Positions 29,900 to 42,911 of a DNA stretch of 64,000 bases are shown here, piece by piece. Origin of the DNA: Rhyzopertha dominica (taxonomy: Eukaryota; Arthropoda; Insecta; Coleoptera; Bostrichidae); the NCBI GenBank assembly GCA_025024175.1, contig QCXZ01000003.1:53648023-53712022 (forward strand), written 5' to 3'. The position numbers and the translations under genes were made by a program. Every line of letters starts with the position of its first letter. Within the stretch, counting starts at the first letter, position 1. A model generated the notes under the pieces. The model searched no databases, had not been told where the DNA came from, and worked only from the letters and a program-made list of their open reading frames with translations.

Positions 29900-32800
29900 A
29901 AAATAACTTCGATTTATGCGGATTTTCACGATATTTAATAGTTATAAGTTAGGTTATTATCTGTATTCGATATACACCTTTAAAACGATTGCGCTTGTTC
30001 ATTTGACTTCCACATCCAACGGATGGGAAGTATTGTATCGCGAAAAAATTTAAAAAAATTTTATTTGCTCATTCGCTTTAAAATGGTCGAAAACGCAAAA
30101 ATTTCTTGCCTGTGTGTCTGTGGTTTTGTTTGTATACACGATAACTTTCGAAAGAATATTTTCTTTTGAAGAATTTCGAAAGACTTAATATATGAACTTG
30201 AAATTTGGCAAACGCATAAATCTCAACTACCCAAAGCGATCTATTATTTGTGGGGGAAGTAGGGTATCGGGAAGGGGGCGGAATTGGGGAGTAACTACCT
30301 TTTTTGCAAATTTTTATTTTTTTTTCGTTTTACTATGTGATTAGTAGTATAACTGCGAGTATTATTTGCTTTTATTCGGTGCAGCAAACTGTTTAGAAGA
30401 TATTAGCAAAAAAGTGTCACTTAAAGAAAACGGTTTTTCCTAAATATCTCCGAATATATTTAATATAATCATAAAATGAAAATATCATCAGATAGGACAT
30501 AAAATTTCTCGCAGTGTCTTAGAAAATTTATTCAAGATTTTGATATTTTCGAAATATTTCCAAAAAACCTATTTCGGACCCTGAGCGTACGATTTTTTAA
30601 AATTTTGGTACTAACGATTTTTTTTTAAATTTTGGTATTATGTAGAAAATCAAATTTCTGTATATAAAGCACTCTCGTAATTTTTTTGTTAAGTTAATAA
30701 TTTTCGAGTTATTTGGAAAAAAAACTATTTTAAAATTTATATATTTTTGCTAATATGACGAGGACTGTTTGTCTTAGAAAAAATGTGTAGAGAGAAAAAA
30801 TGCTCAAAACATGATTACTAATTGTATAGTATAAGAAATAAAAACGTAAATGTCATTTTGACAATTGGATGTGGAAGTATTGATTCAATTTGCAGCGGTT
30901 ATTTTGTCCGAGGCATATACGAAAATTCTGTTATATGCACGGAAAAGCTTGATGTAATAAAACACTAAATACAACCTTATAGCAGCAGTGGACAGTAGCT
31001 GGTAGAAACTAGCATTTCTAAATGTTCCATACACTAAACTAAATACATTTCGCATAATTTTCTTTGATTTTAGTTTTTATTAATTTTTACCCTTGCTTAC
31101 TGTTTTGTACATTTATTGTAAAAAATTAGCTAAGCATATGATTGAATTGAGTGTTTTAAAAATTCTAAAATTCGAAAAAGAGCATTACAATGCAAATAAA
31201 CCAGCATGCAATAGTATTCCACATCTAGTACGCGATATAATACTGTTGTGAATTTAACTTATGAGCTTGTCATTTGTCAGTATCAGGAAAAAAAACTATT
31301 AAACTTATTATAGATTTTGGAAGATAAGAATTATAATAATACAATAATTGTTATCAAGCTTGAGACATTTGGTATTGATTTAATAATAGATCTCGTTATC
31401 TGCATCTACAACATCGTAATTTTTGTAAGAACAGTAAAGAGTTATGGTTAGTATGAAATTTACAGCACCGCAGCTTGGCAGATTACACGGGCATAAACTG
31501 GGATTGTTGTTTAAGTTGCAAAACTTATTTTCAGTATTTTTGCAACTCTTCTTTTCATTCATTTCATGCCGACTTTTCACACATTGCTTTAAATTTACTT
31601 GCTCCTGTGCAGTCGAAGTAGGAAGATTAAGGCAAGTACTATATAGAGTAGTTTCTAAGTAAATTATTCCTTTTAGAGGCATCGGTAGTATTATCTGACT
31701 ACATTTCTAATATATCGCATGTAGTAAGATTAGGTGCAATGAGTGAACACAAACAAGTCCCAAATATTGCCAATGATGATTTATTTAAAGCTAATTAAAT
31801 ATAAATTAAACGTTTAGCTGAGTTGTAATTTTGGTACCCATTAGGCAAATTAGTAGGCCAATAAGCAATACTAACACAATATTAACCATTAAAATTTTTA
31901 GGAACTGTCAACAATACGTGACAACGTGGCATTCTTCCTCCATGGTGTCTGACTGGCTAATAATGTGTTAAGATAGAAGTGACGTCGGACACTTCTTGAT
32001 TCCACTCTTAATGAAGAGTTACTTTTTCGCGTCAAGGGAATAAATCATGCAGATATGCATCGTCATATGTGCGAAAGGACCGAGCCGGGCAAATGAAAAT
32101 AAATTAGCTATGGTGCTGGCATCGCACTGGAAATGCAAGTCTCGTTAGCTTTGAACATTATCGGATGAGCCAGATAAGACTTCAAAAAAGTCTAGGCGTT
32201 GGTGAGATGGCAATCTTACATAATGGACTACACATGCTCAAGCAATCTGCAAAATTACAAATGGACAAGCATGTTCAAGCTTTGTGGTGTTTGTTTCCAC
32301 GAACACCTTATTTGTTGGCTACTTTATCTTAATGTTATCTAATAAAGGTGTTTCTGCTGGTGAGTCTGTGAGGATAACTGAAAAGTTAGATAATTCTTAA
32401 GTAGGATAATTTCTTCTATGGTGTAAACATTATTATTTAATGTTATTATCTTGAAATAAAATAACTGTTAACCAATATTAGTACTATTGCTAACCTATTT
32501 TTTTACTTTATCTACAATATTAAAAGAATTTTAGTTGTTTTATAACTTTTTTTCAAGGAAATTAACGATATGTGAAAATGCGACATGTATTTTTTATATT
32601 TTTAAATTCTGACAGCATTGAGATAAATACACAGATATATATAGGAAATTGTAAATTGTAAATGCCAAGCAGGCTACCAACTTAACAATTTACAACTCTT
32701 GCCAAATAGTCAGAATGTATGGTAGAATAGAAAGCATTCTCACACTCAACAGAATGTTTTGACAACGCTGTGTTACCTTTAGTTCGCCTAACTTATTTTG

Positions 32801-33050
32801 CAATAATCTGTCAATACATATTTCTCTACAGTCTAATCAATTAACATTAAAAATTACATCGAATTATAATAAATTAAAAAATAACTTTTTTATATTAGTA
32901 ACAAAATAAAGACAACAAGCGCGAGCTGCAGAATGCCTGTCAGGAATCCTAAATGTATACAACAAAAAAGCAAGTGGTGGTTACTACACACACAGCAACA
33001 AATTAAAGACAAGGAAATTGAAAATATGTCTACGCACAAAATAGAAGAAG
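29900..33050. other. Intergenic stretch with no recognised gene
   Basis: Long AT-rich homopolymer-rich sequence at 30250-30800. A more complex, less AT-rich block lies at about 31950-32200 and could be conserved noncoding DNA. Open frames near 31380-31682 on both strands are not convincing. Confidence 0.5.
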
Positions 33051-33057
33051 ACCACAA

Positions 33058-34133
33058 TTAGTACGAGGACGTAAGAACTGAAGTAAAACAAATAATTAGG
33101 ACTGCAAAAACACAAGCGTGGGAAAATTTTGGATGAAAATGCCACAGGGCTATTATTTTATAGTACATTGAAACAGCTAAGAAAAAAGAAAGTACCACGG
33201 TTAAACATATAACAGTCAAAAGAAGGAAAAGTACTGATAAAAAAGACGATACATTAAACAAAAGTAAACTGTACTTTGAGGAATCGACGAAAGAAAATAA
33301 AAACAATGAAAAAGAAGAAATTATAGGCGGAAATAACGAGGGCGATAATACACAAACAATAAAAGAACACATTAGGGGACAGGAAACGATTGCAAAGATC
33401 CTGAGGTATATGGGAAAATACGACAAAATGGAATTTACGTAATTATTAAACGTTATACAAGAAAACAAGATTCTGGAAGATTGGATGGTAATAATTACAA
33501 TATTATACAAAAAGGAAGATGGAAAACTGTCCGTAATATGTACTGACGAGGGTACCAAACAAAATACTAACGAAGAATACAAGAAAAAATATTTACAGAC
33601 CAAATTGAAGAAACGCTAAAAGAATCACAGCATGGGTTTTAGAACAAGAAAAAATGCACAAGATTTAATATTTACAAAAAGACAAGTGACAAAATAAAGA
33701 GATGGAAGTGTATAGAAAAAGAAGGAGAAGGAAAAGAAATGATAGATAGAAACCTTGAAAGTCCCGCAGGTATAAGAACAATTCAAATGAAGTAAAACTG
33801 GACAATTTATAATCGGATGAGTTCCAAATAAACAAAAGGATTAAAACAAGGATGTGTACTAAGCTCCCTGCGATTTATAAGAGTGATTGATGAGACAATA
33901 AATAGGTGTACATATGCAACTAGAAGAAGAAAGGATTGATACCGCAAGAACTATTATTTGCATATATAGTACAAATTGTAGAGTTCCAAGAAAAGAGCCA
34001 ACAGAACTTACTAATGTAAACAAGGAACAGCTATAGAAATAAATATGCAAATACACACATAGAAAATAAAAACTAGGATAACACACCATACAATGAAACT
34101 GGACGAAAAAATACTGCAAGAAGTAGAAAATTA
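33058..34133 (+). pseudogene. Non-LTR retrotransposon RT relic, upstream part
   Basis: Plus-strand translation, with frequent stops and frame shifts, keeps the order of a non-LTR (LINE-type) reverse transcriptase. 33400-33530 gives LRYMGKYDKMEF, LLNVIQENKILEDWM and ITILYKKEDGKL, as in 'EDW....I.PIYKKGD'. 33600-33690 gives TLKESQHGF and then RTRKNAQDLIFTKRQ, as in 'YQCGFR..RST.D.IF.LRQ'. 33850-33900 gives GCVLSSLRFIRVIDETI, the 'QGCVLSP.LF...' motif B region. The last part, EVENYNW, is cut by the 1.25 kb element at 34134. The catalytic F/YADD box is not recognisable. The clade cannot be settled from this relic. Confidence 0.65.
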
Positions 34134-35378
34134 CAATTGGGTATTTGCCATGTATTTATATTTTATTAAATTGCATATTTATAGGTAGAATTTAATCCAC
34201 ACAACAGCTGTGACAGCTTATAAATTCGAAAAAATAGATCGTAAGGTGCATTTTTAATATTAAAAATATGAATATTTTAAGGGACCGCCAAAACGCGAAC
34301 ATATAGGCCGTGACGTCAGGTGTCTTGTAAATGGCCGCTTGCTTACATCTGGGGTCAGCGCGTCACGCGTCAGCCTCAGCCCGTCAATTTATCAGTTTGT
34401 TGTTTGCGTTGATCTTGTGACAAGCGAATTAAAATACGCCAAGAAAAAATGAAATACTTATGAGTTATGACTTCTGAAGGCATGTTAATTGTTTTGGAAT
34501 TTGTGTACAGCGACGAGCGGTTCAACGCGGCGGAGATGAAGAACGTAAAAGCAACAGCATAAGTGAACTTTTTATCAAATTAACGTAGCATTGATAATTT
34601 GACAACATTGGGTTGTTGGAAACATACTATTTGTAAACATAAAAATGTAAGAATCAAAAATGTACCATAAACTTGACATTTATTTTAGAGGTCAGAATAA
34701 ACATAAATTGCCATTTATTCTCGGGGTTCTTGCGGCTCGTTTCCGGTCTGGCTAACAATCGAATATATGGGGAACAACGTCGTTCTTTATTATAACATTT
34801 TCCTCTATCAACTTAAAACGCATATAATTTTTCATATCCTCTTCAAGCTATAACAAAATGGAAATTGAATGGTAAACACATATAACTCCAAAAAGAATAA
34901 TAAAACTTACAGTAAGAATTACGATGATCTTCACAACAGAAAAACAAACTTTGCGATTTCGGCATATCGCGTCTAGGGGCCTTAAAACAACTTTTTCATT
35001 CGTTTTATAACCATGTTGTACAAAACAACACTTGTTTTATTTTCCATACATAATAAATAGATGCTTGTAAAACTACACAAATCACTTTTTGGTGCGACCT
35101 CTTACACCGTCCTTTCAATAAACAGCTTTTCCATTACAAGAATGATACTACACCATTAAACAGCACGCTCCTCGGTAATGTTTACATGACACTTGACGTC
35201 ACGAGTTGAATAACCTTGGATAGAAGCATTTTGGCGGTGACTCCTAAGATTCGAACTTCGGACCTGAAATTCTCTACCTATAAATATTTTTTTGTTTTTT
35301 TTTTAACACGGCGTACGATATATATACACTCCAAGATTTATTTTACGTAATTTTCAAAAAAAGTGATAATACCCAATT
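34134..35378 (+). mobile_element. 1.25 kb inverted-repeat element, copy 1
   Basis: Bounded by CAATTGGGTATT and AATACCCAATT. Inside, sub-terminal parts of about 200 bp are also related in inverted orientation: 'ACCGCCAAAACGCGAAC...GTGACGTCAGGTGTC' near the left matches the complement of the region around 35170-35270. No coding capacity is evident. It interrupts the RT relic. The interrupted codons imply that the empty site contained CAATT once, so CAATT may be a 5-bp duplication with the element starting at GGGTATT. But copy 2 is flanked by the same CAATT, so it may instead belong to the element. Confidence 0.75.
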
Positions 35379-35870
35379 ACCTAGGCAAGATTATCGAGAA
35401 ATCGGAAAACAGATGAAAAGATAGACGAAAGAACAGGATAGACGGGATAAATATACAGCATGTTCAATTACAGCAGTCATTTTTAGAAAAAAATACCCCA
35501 GAAAGTGAAGACAGTGTATAAAAAAGTGGCGTGACCCTCCTTGGTCGGAGGAGCATGGACGTGGCAGAAATAAAATTACAGATACCCAAATTGGATGAAA
35601 TTTTAAGGAGAGACAGAGTTATGTACGATGCAGTATTGCCAAAAACTGAAGGTAAAACCTATAATGGAGGTAATAGAACACAGGCAAATGAGATGGTTCA
35701 GGCACCTGCACAAAATGGAAAAAAAGAGAGAACTGCAAAAGCGATATACGAAGCAAGAATACAAGGGAAAAATGAAATAGGAAAACAAAGAAAGAAATGG
35801 GAAGAGCAGGTGAGGTGGTAGAGAGAAGAATCGAATAGAACATACGTAGAAGTGCGTTACATAGAAAATC
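35379..35870 (+). pseudogene. Non-LTR retrotransposon RT relic, downstream part
   Basis: Continues the frame from the other side of the 1.25 kb insertion. NYLGKIIEKSE follows directly, the 'F.YLG..I' motif after the RT core, then DEKIDERTG, pieces with FLEKNTPES, VYKKVA and SLVGGAWTW (the 'LYGSEAWT.' region). The tail with RRSMDVAEIKLQIPKLDEIL and IGKQRKKWEEQVRW (35531-35821) resembles the C-terminal 'GRP.KRW.D.V' found in these elements. Without the insert, the join gives a continuous motif of the expected form. Confidence 0.65.
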
Positions 35871-35879
35871 ATGATAAAA

Positions 35880-36781
35880 ATAAAACGCGCAGAAGGAAAT
35901 GAAAGAAAACTATACTAGCGAAATCTTGCTAGTTGAGAAGCAGTTAGGTAACCCCTGTATAGCACTCTTAGTAGAAACTAGAGTTGCAGGTACAGGCCAA
36001 ACAATCAAAAACCTAAAGCACCTCGAGCGCCTTATAAATAAAGACATGTTTACTTTGCGTGCTAACTGAAACAATTATTATGCAATTTGATACTGCCCAT
36101 AAAGGCGAGCACCGCCTGTTTTTCCAACTACTTTTCCCAAACACATCAATTTCTCTCCGCCTCCCGGGGTTTTGAAATGGCTATCACGATGCGAATTGAG
36201 TCATTCCTTTTCCGTATCGGCCGCCGATTTTTTTTTAATCTTATATTTGCGTGCGCTTAATCGCACCAACTCAATCTGCACACGACTGGCAGATGTAAGA
36301 GTACACGTCGGGCTCGCTATGAAATGAGCTGTCTGCCACGTTCACGGCCGTTAGAAATGATAAAAAGCCAAGTTGGTTGATGATGGGGCATGTAAAGGGC
36401 TTAATTGTAAAATTCTGCACTCAGCGCGCCTAATTATATGGTTTACAATCCCAATTACATAAAAGGAGGGGGCTGCCTCTTCTGCCACTTATTCAATGCT
36501 ATCTGGAAATGACGTATGTTCATTGATTTTACGGTATGCTTACAATGTCTTCTTTGGATTTACGGAGTAAAAAATATGTGAAGGATTAACTGTCAATAAC
36601 TGTCATGACTATTTGTTTAAGGCGATTTAGGATTGTCAACAGGTAGGGAATTAATTAACCGAACTAATTTGTTTTGTTTGTAAACTACTGGATGTTTTAA
36701 GAAGGGTATTGCGCTGTTGGAAAACCGTCTATACCGGGTCTTCACTAAAAAAATATTCTATAGTGCTCTGAGATTTTAAAA
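35880..36781. other. Palindrome centre with complex noncoding sequence
   Basis: 36040-36500 is of higher complexity and G+C than the surroundings, without coding motifs or repeats I can recognise. It looks more like regulatory or conserved noncoding DNA than like transposon filler, but only comparison with related species could show it. Confidence 0.35.
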
Positions 36782-38051
36782 CAATTGGGTATTATCACAT
36801 TTTTTTGAAAATTACTTAAAATGAATCTTGAGGTGCATATATATCATACGCCATGTTAAAATAAACAAAAAAATATTTATAGGTAGAGAATTTCAGGTCT
36901 GAAATTCCAATCTTAGGAGTCACCGCCAAAACGCTTCTAACCAAGGTTATTCAACTCGTGACGTCAAGTGTCATGTAAACACTACCGATGAGCGTGCTGT
37001 TTAATGGTGTAGCATCATTCTTGTATTGGAAAAGCTTTTGTGTGGTGTTTATTGAAAGGACGGTGTAAGAGGTCGCACCAAAAGGTGATTTGTGTAATTT
37101 TACAAGCATCTATTATATATGGAAAACAAAACAAGAGTTTCGTACATGTTTATAAAAGTACTTCAGTCAGTACAGCTAACAAAATTTTTGTAACCGTTCC
37201 TCGAGATTATCAACTTATGAAAAAGTCGTTTAAGGTCCCTAGACGTGATATGCCGAAAGTTTTTTTTTTGTGAAGATCATCTTAATTCTTACTGTAAGTT
37301 TTATTATTGTTTTTGGGGTTATAAGTGTTTACCATTCAGTTCCCATTTTGTTATAGCTTAAAGAGGATATGAAAAATTATATGTGTTTTAAGTTGATAGA
37401 GAGAAATGTTATAATAAAGAACGACGCTGTTCCCCATATACCCGACGACATACCGGAAACGAGTCGCAAGAGCCCCGAAAATAAATGGCAATTTATATTT
37501 ATTCTAACCTCTAAAATAAATGTCAAGTTTAGGGCACTTTTTTTATTCTTACATTTAATATGTTTCCAACAACCTACTGTGATCAAATTATCAATACTAC
37601 GTTAATTTGATAAAAAGTTCACTTATGCTGTTGCTTTTACGTTCCTCATCTCCGCCGCGTTGAACCACTTGTCGCTGTACACAAATTCCATAACAATGAA
37701 CGTGCCTTCAGAAGTCATAACTCATAAGTATTTCACTTTTTCTTGGTGTATTTTAATTCGCTTGTCACAAAATAAACGCAAACAATTAACTGATAAACTG
37801 ACGGGCTGAGGCTGACGCGTGACGCGCTGGCCCCAGATGTAAACAAGCGGTCATTTACAAGACACCTGACGTCACGGCCAATATGCTCGCGTTTTGGCGG
37901 TCCCATTAAATATTGACATTTTTAATATTAAAAATACACCTTACGATACATTTTTTCGAATTTATAAGCTGTCACAGCTGTTTTGTGGATTAGATGCTAC
38001 CTATTAATATGCAATTTAATAGAATATAAATATATGGCAAATACCCAATTG
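36782..38051 (-). mobile_element. 1.25 kb inverted-repeat element, copy 2
   Basis: Reverse-complement copy of 34134-35378, clearly alignable along nearly its whole length (for example TGACGTCAAGTGTCATGTAA at 36959 and GCGTGACGCGCTGGCCCC near 37820), with diverged positions. It is bounded by CAATTGGGTATTATC and AAATACCCAATTG. Together with copy 1 it forms a 3.9 kb palindrome with a 1.4 kb centre. Confidence 0.75.
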
Positions 38052-38289
38052 CTATGTATGCCTTTGATTAGTTCATATCGACTGTACACCGTGTTCATAA
38101 CAGACGTCAAACAGTGCTAAGCTCTAACCAGCATTAGAGTTTTTAAAGCAAACTACTCTAATTACTTGCATCCCTGCTCATCAATAACAACTACAAAACT
38201 CCTACTTCAATAAAGGTTTTTTCATGACCACAACGTTTGATCATAGTTGCGACCGTACTCATAACAACTGTAACTCATATTTTTTCAAC

Positions 38290-38720
38290 TGTAATCAAGT
38301 GTTATAAAAACTGTTGGAAATGCCTTCCTTCCTGCTCGATACACTTACCTTCTTCTTACCTTCTCTTAAATTCGTTGTCTTAAATCATCTACATTTTCTA
38401 ATGTGGTATAGCCCTCTTGTCATTCATCATCATGAAGTTGTTATATATTATAATGTTCTGCATTTACGAGTATGCTCCCGAAAACCACATAAAACTCGAG
38501 TTTTAATGTTTATATTAATGAAAAAAACATTATACATTGAATGAAATATTTTTTGACTGAGCTGCCCAGACTTACTTTTTCTAGATGGAGAGGTTCGTTC
38601 ACAATTGCATGAGGTTGCTATGTGGCCCAAATTCTCATATTTTGTGGGGTTGTGTAGCCAGAAAGGTGAAACCAAACTTTGTCAGTAAGGAAAGTTTTCT
38701 CAAGAACTTCACTTTTGTTT
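38290..38720 (-). pseudogene. Relic of an IS630/Tc1-type transposase
   Basis: On the minus strand, 38700-38560 in one frame reads FLTDKVWFHLSGYTTPQNMR followed by IWAT and then NEPLHLEKV. This matches the widespread insect transposase segment 'DE.HFHL.GYVN.QN.R.W' and '..PLHS.KVTVW'. The catalytic Asp survives in LTDK. After an unreadable middle, 38410-38375 gives TLENVDDLRQRI, the 'DLK.RI' C-terminal motif of the same family. The 'W.D.LPPHSPDL'-type second and third catalytic motifs are not recognisable. Stops and gaps make it inactive. Confidence 0.5.
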
Positions 38721-39039
38721 GCAATTATTTAAATACCACTGAAAACCGTAATCATCTAGGGTAATATATTGTCGTAATGGGCTATTGGCACATTTTATTA
38801 TTGACTTAATCTATTCATCACGGTCGCATGCAAAATGTTTTGGCTTTATAATCATCATCATACATTATTTATTTTGTTGTATTGCTTGAACTCGACGCTT
38901 GGGCGCCAAAAACCACGCTGAACCGATGTGACGTCACAATTGTGTAAATATACTAGGGACGAGTGCGACACACCGCTACATTGCACTTATTGCTTATATG
39001 CTTTTTGTTTTTGCCTGTTGAACATGTTAATTCAATTTG

Positions 39040-39176
39040 TAAACATAGTGTATCGTTGGTATATTGTTCCTAAATGCATTGGTACCCTAGAAATTTTTTT
39101 TTACTGTGTACCTAGCGAACAAAAAATGTGGAAGTTGTGGATAAAAGCAGTGAGGTGTAATCTGAACGAAATCGCC
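39040..39176 (+). pseudogene. THAP-type N-terminal fragment
   Basis: The plus-strand frame reads VYRWYIVPKCIGTLEIFF, then VPSEQKMWKLWIKAVR. Insect THAP-like proteins commonly begin 'RWC.VP.C..T' and continue with '.VP.D.KMRKLW..A.R', so the match is good. But the first Cys of the C-x2-4-C pair is Tyr, and the stop at 39177 comes before the distal C-x2-H pair. Just upstream (38885-38945) is a promoter-like block with TGACGTCA. It could be a first exon, but loss of the Cys argues for a relic. Confidence 0.4.
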
Positions 39177-39722
39177 TAAACAATAGTTGCTGATCATTTT
39201 GATGCATAAAACTACTAGTTTTCTAGTTATAAGGTAATGTCATTCTTGAAAATGTTAGCAGCCAAATTTAGGTGTTTTGTAGTAGTTTTATACTTAGGTA
39301 ATATGTGTTGTGATTTTTATGTTTTCATGACTATTATAATTATTGCCACAAATATAGCAATAAGCTTATTATTTATAGATTGTCATAAAACTGTTGCATG
39401 TTTTACACTTGTAAATGCAAAACAATTATGTACATATTAATGACTTAAATAATTATTTATAATTCACTTTAGATAAGAATAAAGCGTTTATATCAAAATT
39501 GTGTAGTATCATACTTTGAAACAGCTTGGTTTAAACAAGAAACAGTTACTATCCATAACATATCAATTAGAACACTTGGTATAGTTTCAAGTTCTATTGA
39601 GTTTAACATCTTGCATCGGCTTATTAGGCCTTTTTCAAAGAGCTTACAATCGACCCTATTTCTTACTCCTAGATTTGGTTGACACCAACACTTCATAACT
39701 AGGAGCGCGGGCAGCGTTTATA

Positions 39723-40025
39723 ACTGCCCTGTCAAAATTATGTTAATGTTAATGGTGATGTTAAGATGGTAAGAACTAGAACATAGGGACTTGTTTTAAG
39801 TGTTCACAATGATGTTAGTGTTAATGTTAACGTTATACCATAATTTGATGCAATTCTACATTTATCGCACGGTATTTTAGCGCAGGACATTGAAACTCTC
39901 TTGGCTTTGGTACAGTATCTAATAACAAACTAAAATAACTGTACAACTTTTGCCGGGAAATTAATAGCATTACCATTACCACCATAACATCGCCATTACC
40001 ATTAATATTATTGTTACAGGGCAGT
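39723..40025. mobile_element. 303 bp MITE-like element
   Basis: Begins ACTGCCCTGT and ends ACAGGGCAGT. The inverted similarity extends about 55 bp inward through runs of 'TTAATG' and 'GATGTTA' motifs. There is no coding capacity and no clear target duplication (flanks TTTATA and AAACAA). Confidence 0.7.
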
Positions 40026-42905
40026 AAACAAACTGGGGAGTCGACTTAATCGGCACACATTTGTTTACGAGGTTATTGAGGGTTCTGTCTGGGGTAGCTG
40101 GTCCAATATCATAACCTTATACAGTCTTAATTGCTATGTAATATTTTAAATATATTTTGATTAAATGTGTGATTGACAATAACACAATGCTTGGAAAAGT
40201 CGGTTAAGCTTCTGTTATTTTTATTTTTATTTAAGATGTGGTTTATACATTTTCAAAACACTTCAAATATAACGAAAACGGCAAAAAACATAATAAAAAT
40301 CTTGTTAAAAAATAACCTTTGTATTTAAGAAGAAATTTAAAAATTCCAAAAGGTACAGTTTGGTACAAAAATCCATAAATTTGCTGTACCCTTTTTTAAT
40401 GAAAAAGTTATAGTTTTGAATATCACTCGGTGTATTCGCTTACCTATCTACAAAATAAATGAAAACGCTGAACGAAGGTCTTAAAATACAAAATTTATTT
40501 CCCGATGCGATTTATATAATAATTGTTGTACTTCAAATAAATAAGTATGAGGAAAAGTGAAAAATGAAATGTTCCACACAAGCCTCAGGANTATCAACAT
40601 TACATACTTTAAATAATAAAAAAAAACAGCTTGATATCCCTTAGTATAGACAATTTGAAGTAATTCCTTTGATATATTTTCAAAAATCATTTAGATAACC
40701 CCCAACTTGACGATGTCAAATATCAAACTTTTTTCTTATACTTATAGCTTGAATGTAACGTACACAAGGAAGCACACGAAATGCGGAAGCACATCGCATC
40801 AGATCACGTAGTAAATAACTATGTGAATGAAGTTTTATAAACCACGATACTTTGATATATCTTAATTATCTAATTTACTTTATATTTATGAATGGTTCAT
40901 TCATTTAGCAACATATTAAATTACATTCTGTGAGTATGATTACGTCACATTATATTTTTGGCAGCAATACTAATTTCATATCTTTAATGTGAACACCAAC
41001 TCTAATACTCTATAAAAAATTTCTTTCTTTAATGAGCTTGACTACCATAAAAGAATACAATATGCGTACATGGATGACCTTTTTTATTATTGATATTAAA
41101 ATCACTGTAAAATAAAGAATCATTGTCAATAGCTAATAATATAGCAACTGCGTATGCAGCTATGGAGAGATATCACACCCACCAGAGGGCAACCAAGAAT
41201 GACAGCTGTCGATTCGTAGGAGAAAAACTACGGAGGAAACAATGGATTTTAAACCTCCTCAATTGAAATTAATATAAGATTATTCTCATCTACTTTGATG
41301 GTAGCTTAGCCTTGCATTAAAATCGTGTTAAAAGGATATTTTACTCCAAACTTTCGTGATATTTCCCTAATAATTCTTGTTACTGCTTATGATGCTTATT
41401 TAACAATTAATTACTTTCCAAACCATAACCGAAGCTAAAAAACAATTTCGCCATATAATTAGTTGGATGAAGTGTCGTTAGAAGCTAGACATGAGCCACT
41501 TCCCGGACATAGATCAATCAAACTTTTAAAATTACATTGATTCCTACCTTTATACAATTCGGTTTCAACTATGGATGCACTGGCAGGAAAGTATTAAGTT
41601 AGTGAACAAAACCGAATAACACCACGTTAATAAGTCAAAAACAGTTAAAATTACAACATTATCGCATTTGCGCATGTGTATTTCTGGAATCCCGTATACA
41701 ACGTGACTTTGAAAGTGAACATATGAAAACAATATATCGGTAGTGTAATTAATTTTCTTTAAAAAAACAAAACCCTCAAAAATCCGGACTTCTTTCGGCG
41801 TCACTGATGACCGCAGTTGACCATTTATCGGATATAACTGAACAATAATCTACTGTACTGATAGCACCTATAAATAGTTACCTACGCCAAAATGGGTTTC
41901 TTTTAAATGACTGATAAATCGCCAGGCGCCTGGATGTTATTCATTACACCATAGACGTACATACATTTACGCGTACAAACTCAGTCTCCTTTAACTTACA
42001 AACCATAGTGAAAATAAAAAAAAAACGAAATGTATAATTTTTCTTAAAATGTTATGAGGTATTATGAGTTTAAGCACAGGCATCACTTTCGCAGTCACGT
42101 AGTATACGAAACTGTTAAACTGCCTTATATAGCGTCCAGCCCACTTGTAAGTCTTTTCCATAGCAACGATTCTTAATCGTACCACACCAACGAATAAAGT
42201 GGTGGTCACATATAATTTATATCATTCACTATTTGCACCCACTATATTAAATTATAAGAAGTTGTGATTAGATATCTGTAATAGCTGCTATCAGAGTGAG
42301 GTAGCGTTGCATTTTTTATGGACATTTCATCATGCTCATTTTGTTATTAATCGATAGTTTACATATAGCTAATACTTAAAACAAGTGTCAGCCGTCAGAA
42401 TCTTGGTTGGGTTGGCTGCGAAAAAATGTACGCGGTGGTGTCCAGTTATCGTCCTGAATCAAATGACGGCTTTATTTAAAATCTTAGACAACAAATGTTT
42501 CAAACAAATGCTATAGCACACAAGTAGTACACGCTACTCGATAATGCTGTATAGCACATTTATACAGGGGTTCAGCTCGACTAGTTCCAAATTGCCGTGT
42601 TATTTTTGTCGTATGCTATACATTCGGCTGCCTATTTTTGTACTTATCATTAGAGTAATTAGTGATTACCATTCTAACCTGTGCACATGTGCGGCAATAG
42701 TTCTTACTATAACCTTACTCTTTACTTACAATTTATGGATTAGATGCTCTTTATCAATCTGATATTATATTAGTAAATTATAGGACAAGCGTTGATGCAA
42801 ACTGGGGAAGTATGAAATTACTTGTGCTTTTTAATTCGATCGTATTGTAATTGCACTTATCAACTATTATAAATGATATAATAGTGACTTCAACGCATAA
42901 TGTAC
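40026..42905. other. Intergenic stretch, nothing recognised
   Basis: AT-rich DNA with short open frames that lack any family motif. One N at 40591. No repeat with defined ends was seen. Confidence 0.55.
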
Positions 42906-42911
42906 GAGGTA

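Noticed and set aside
33058..33603. 181-codon minus-strand ORF rich in hydrophobic residues
   Set aside because: It is the antisense shadow of a decayed non-LTR RT on the plus strand; its hydrophobic composition comes from the A-rich plus strand.
34134..38051. Palindrome as a replication origin or centromeric structure
   Set aside because: Both arms are copies of the same mobile element; chance insertion of two elements in opposite orientation explains it.
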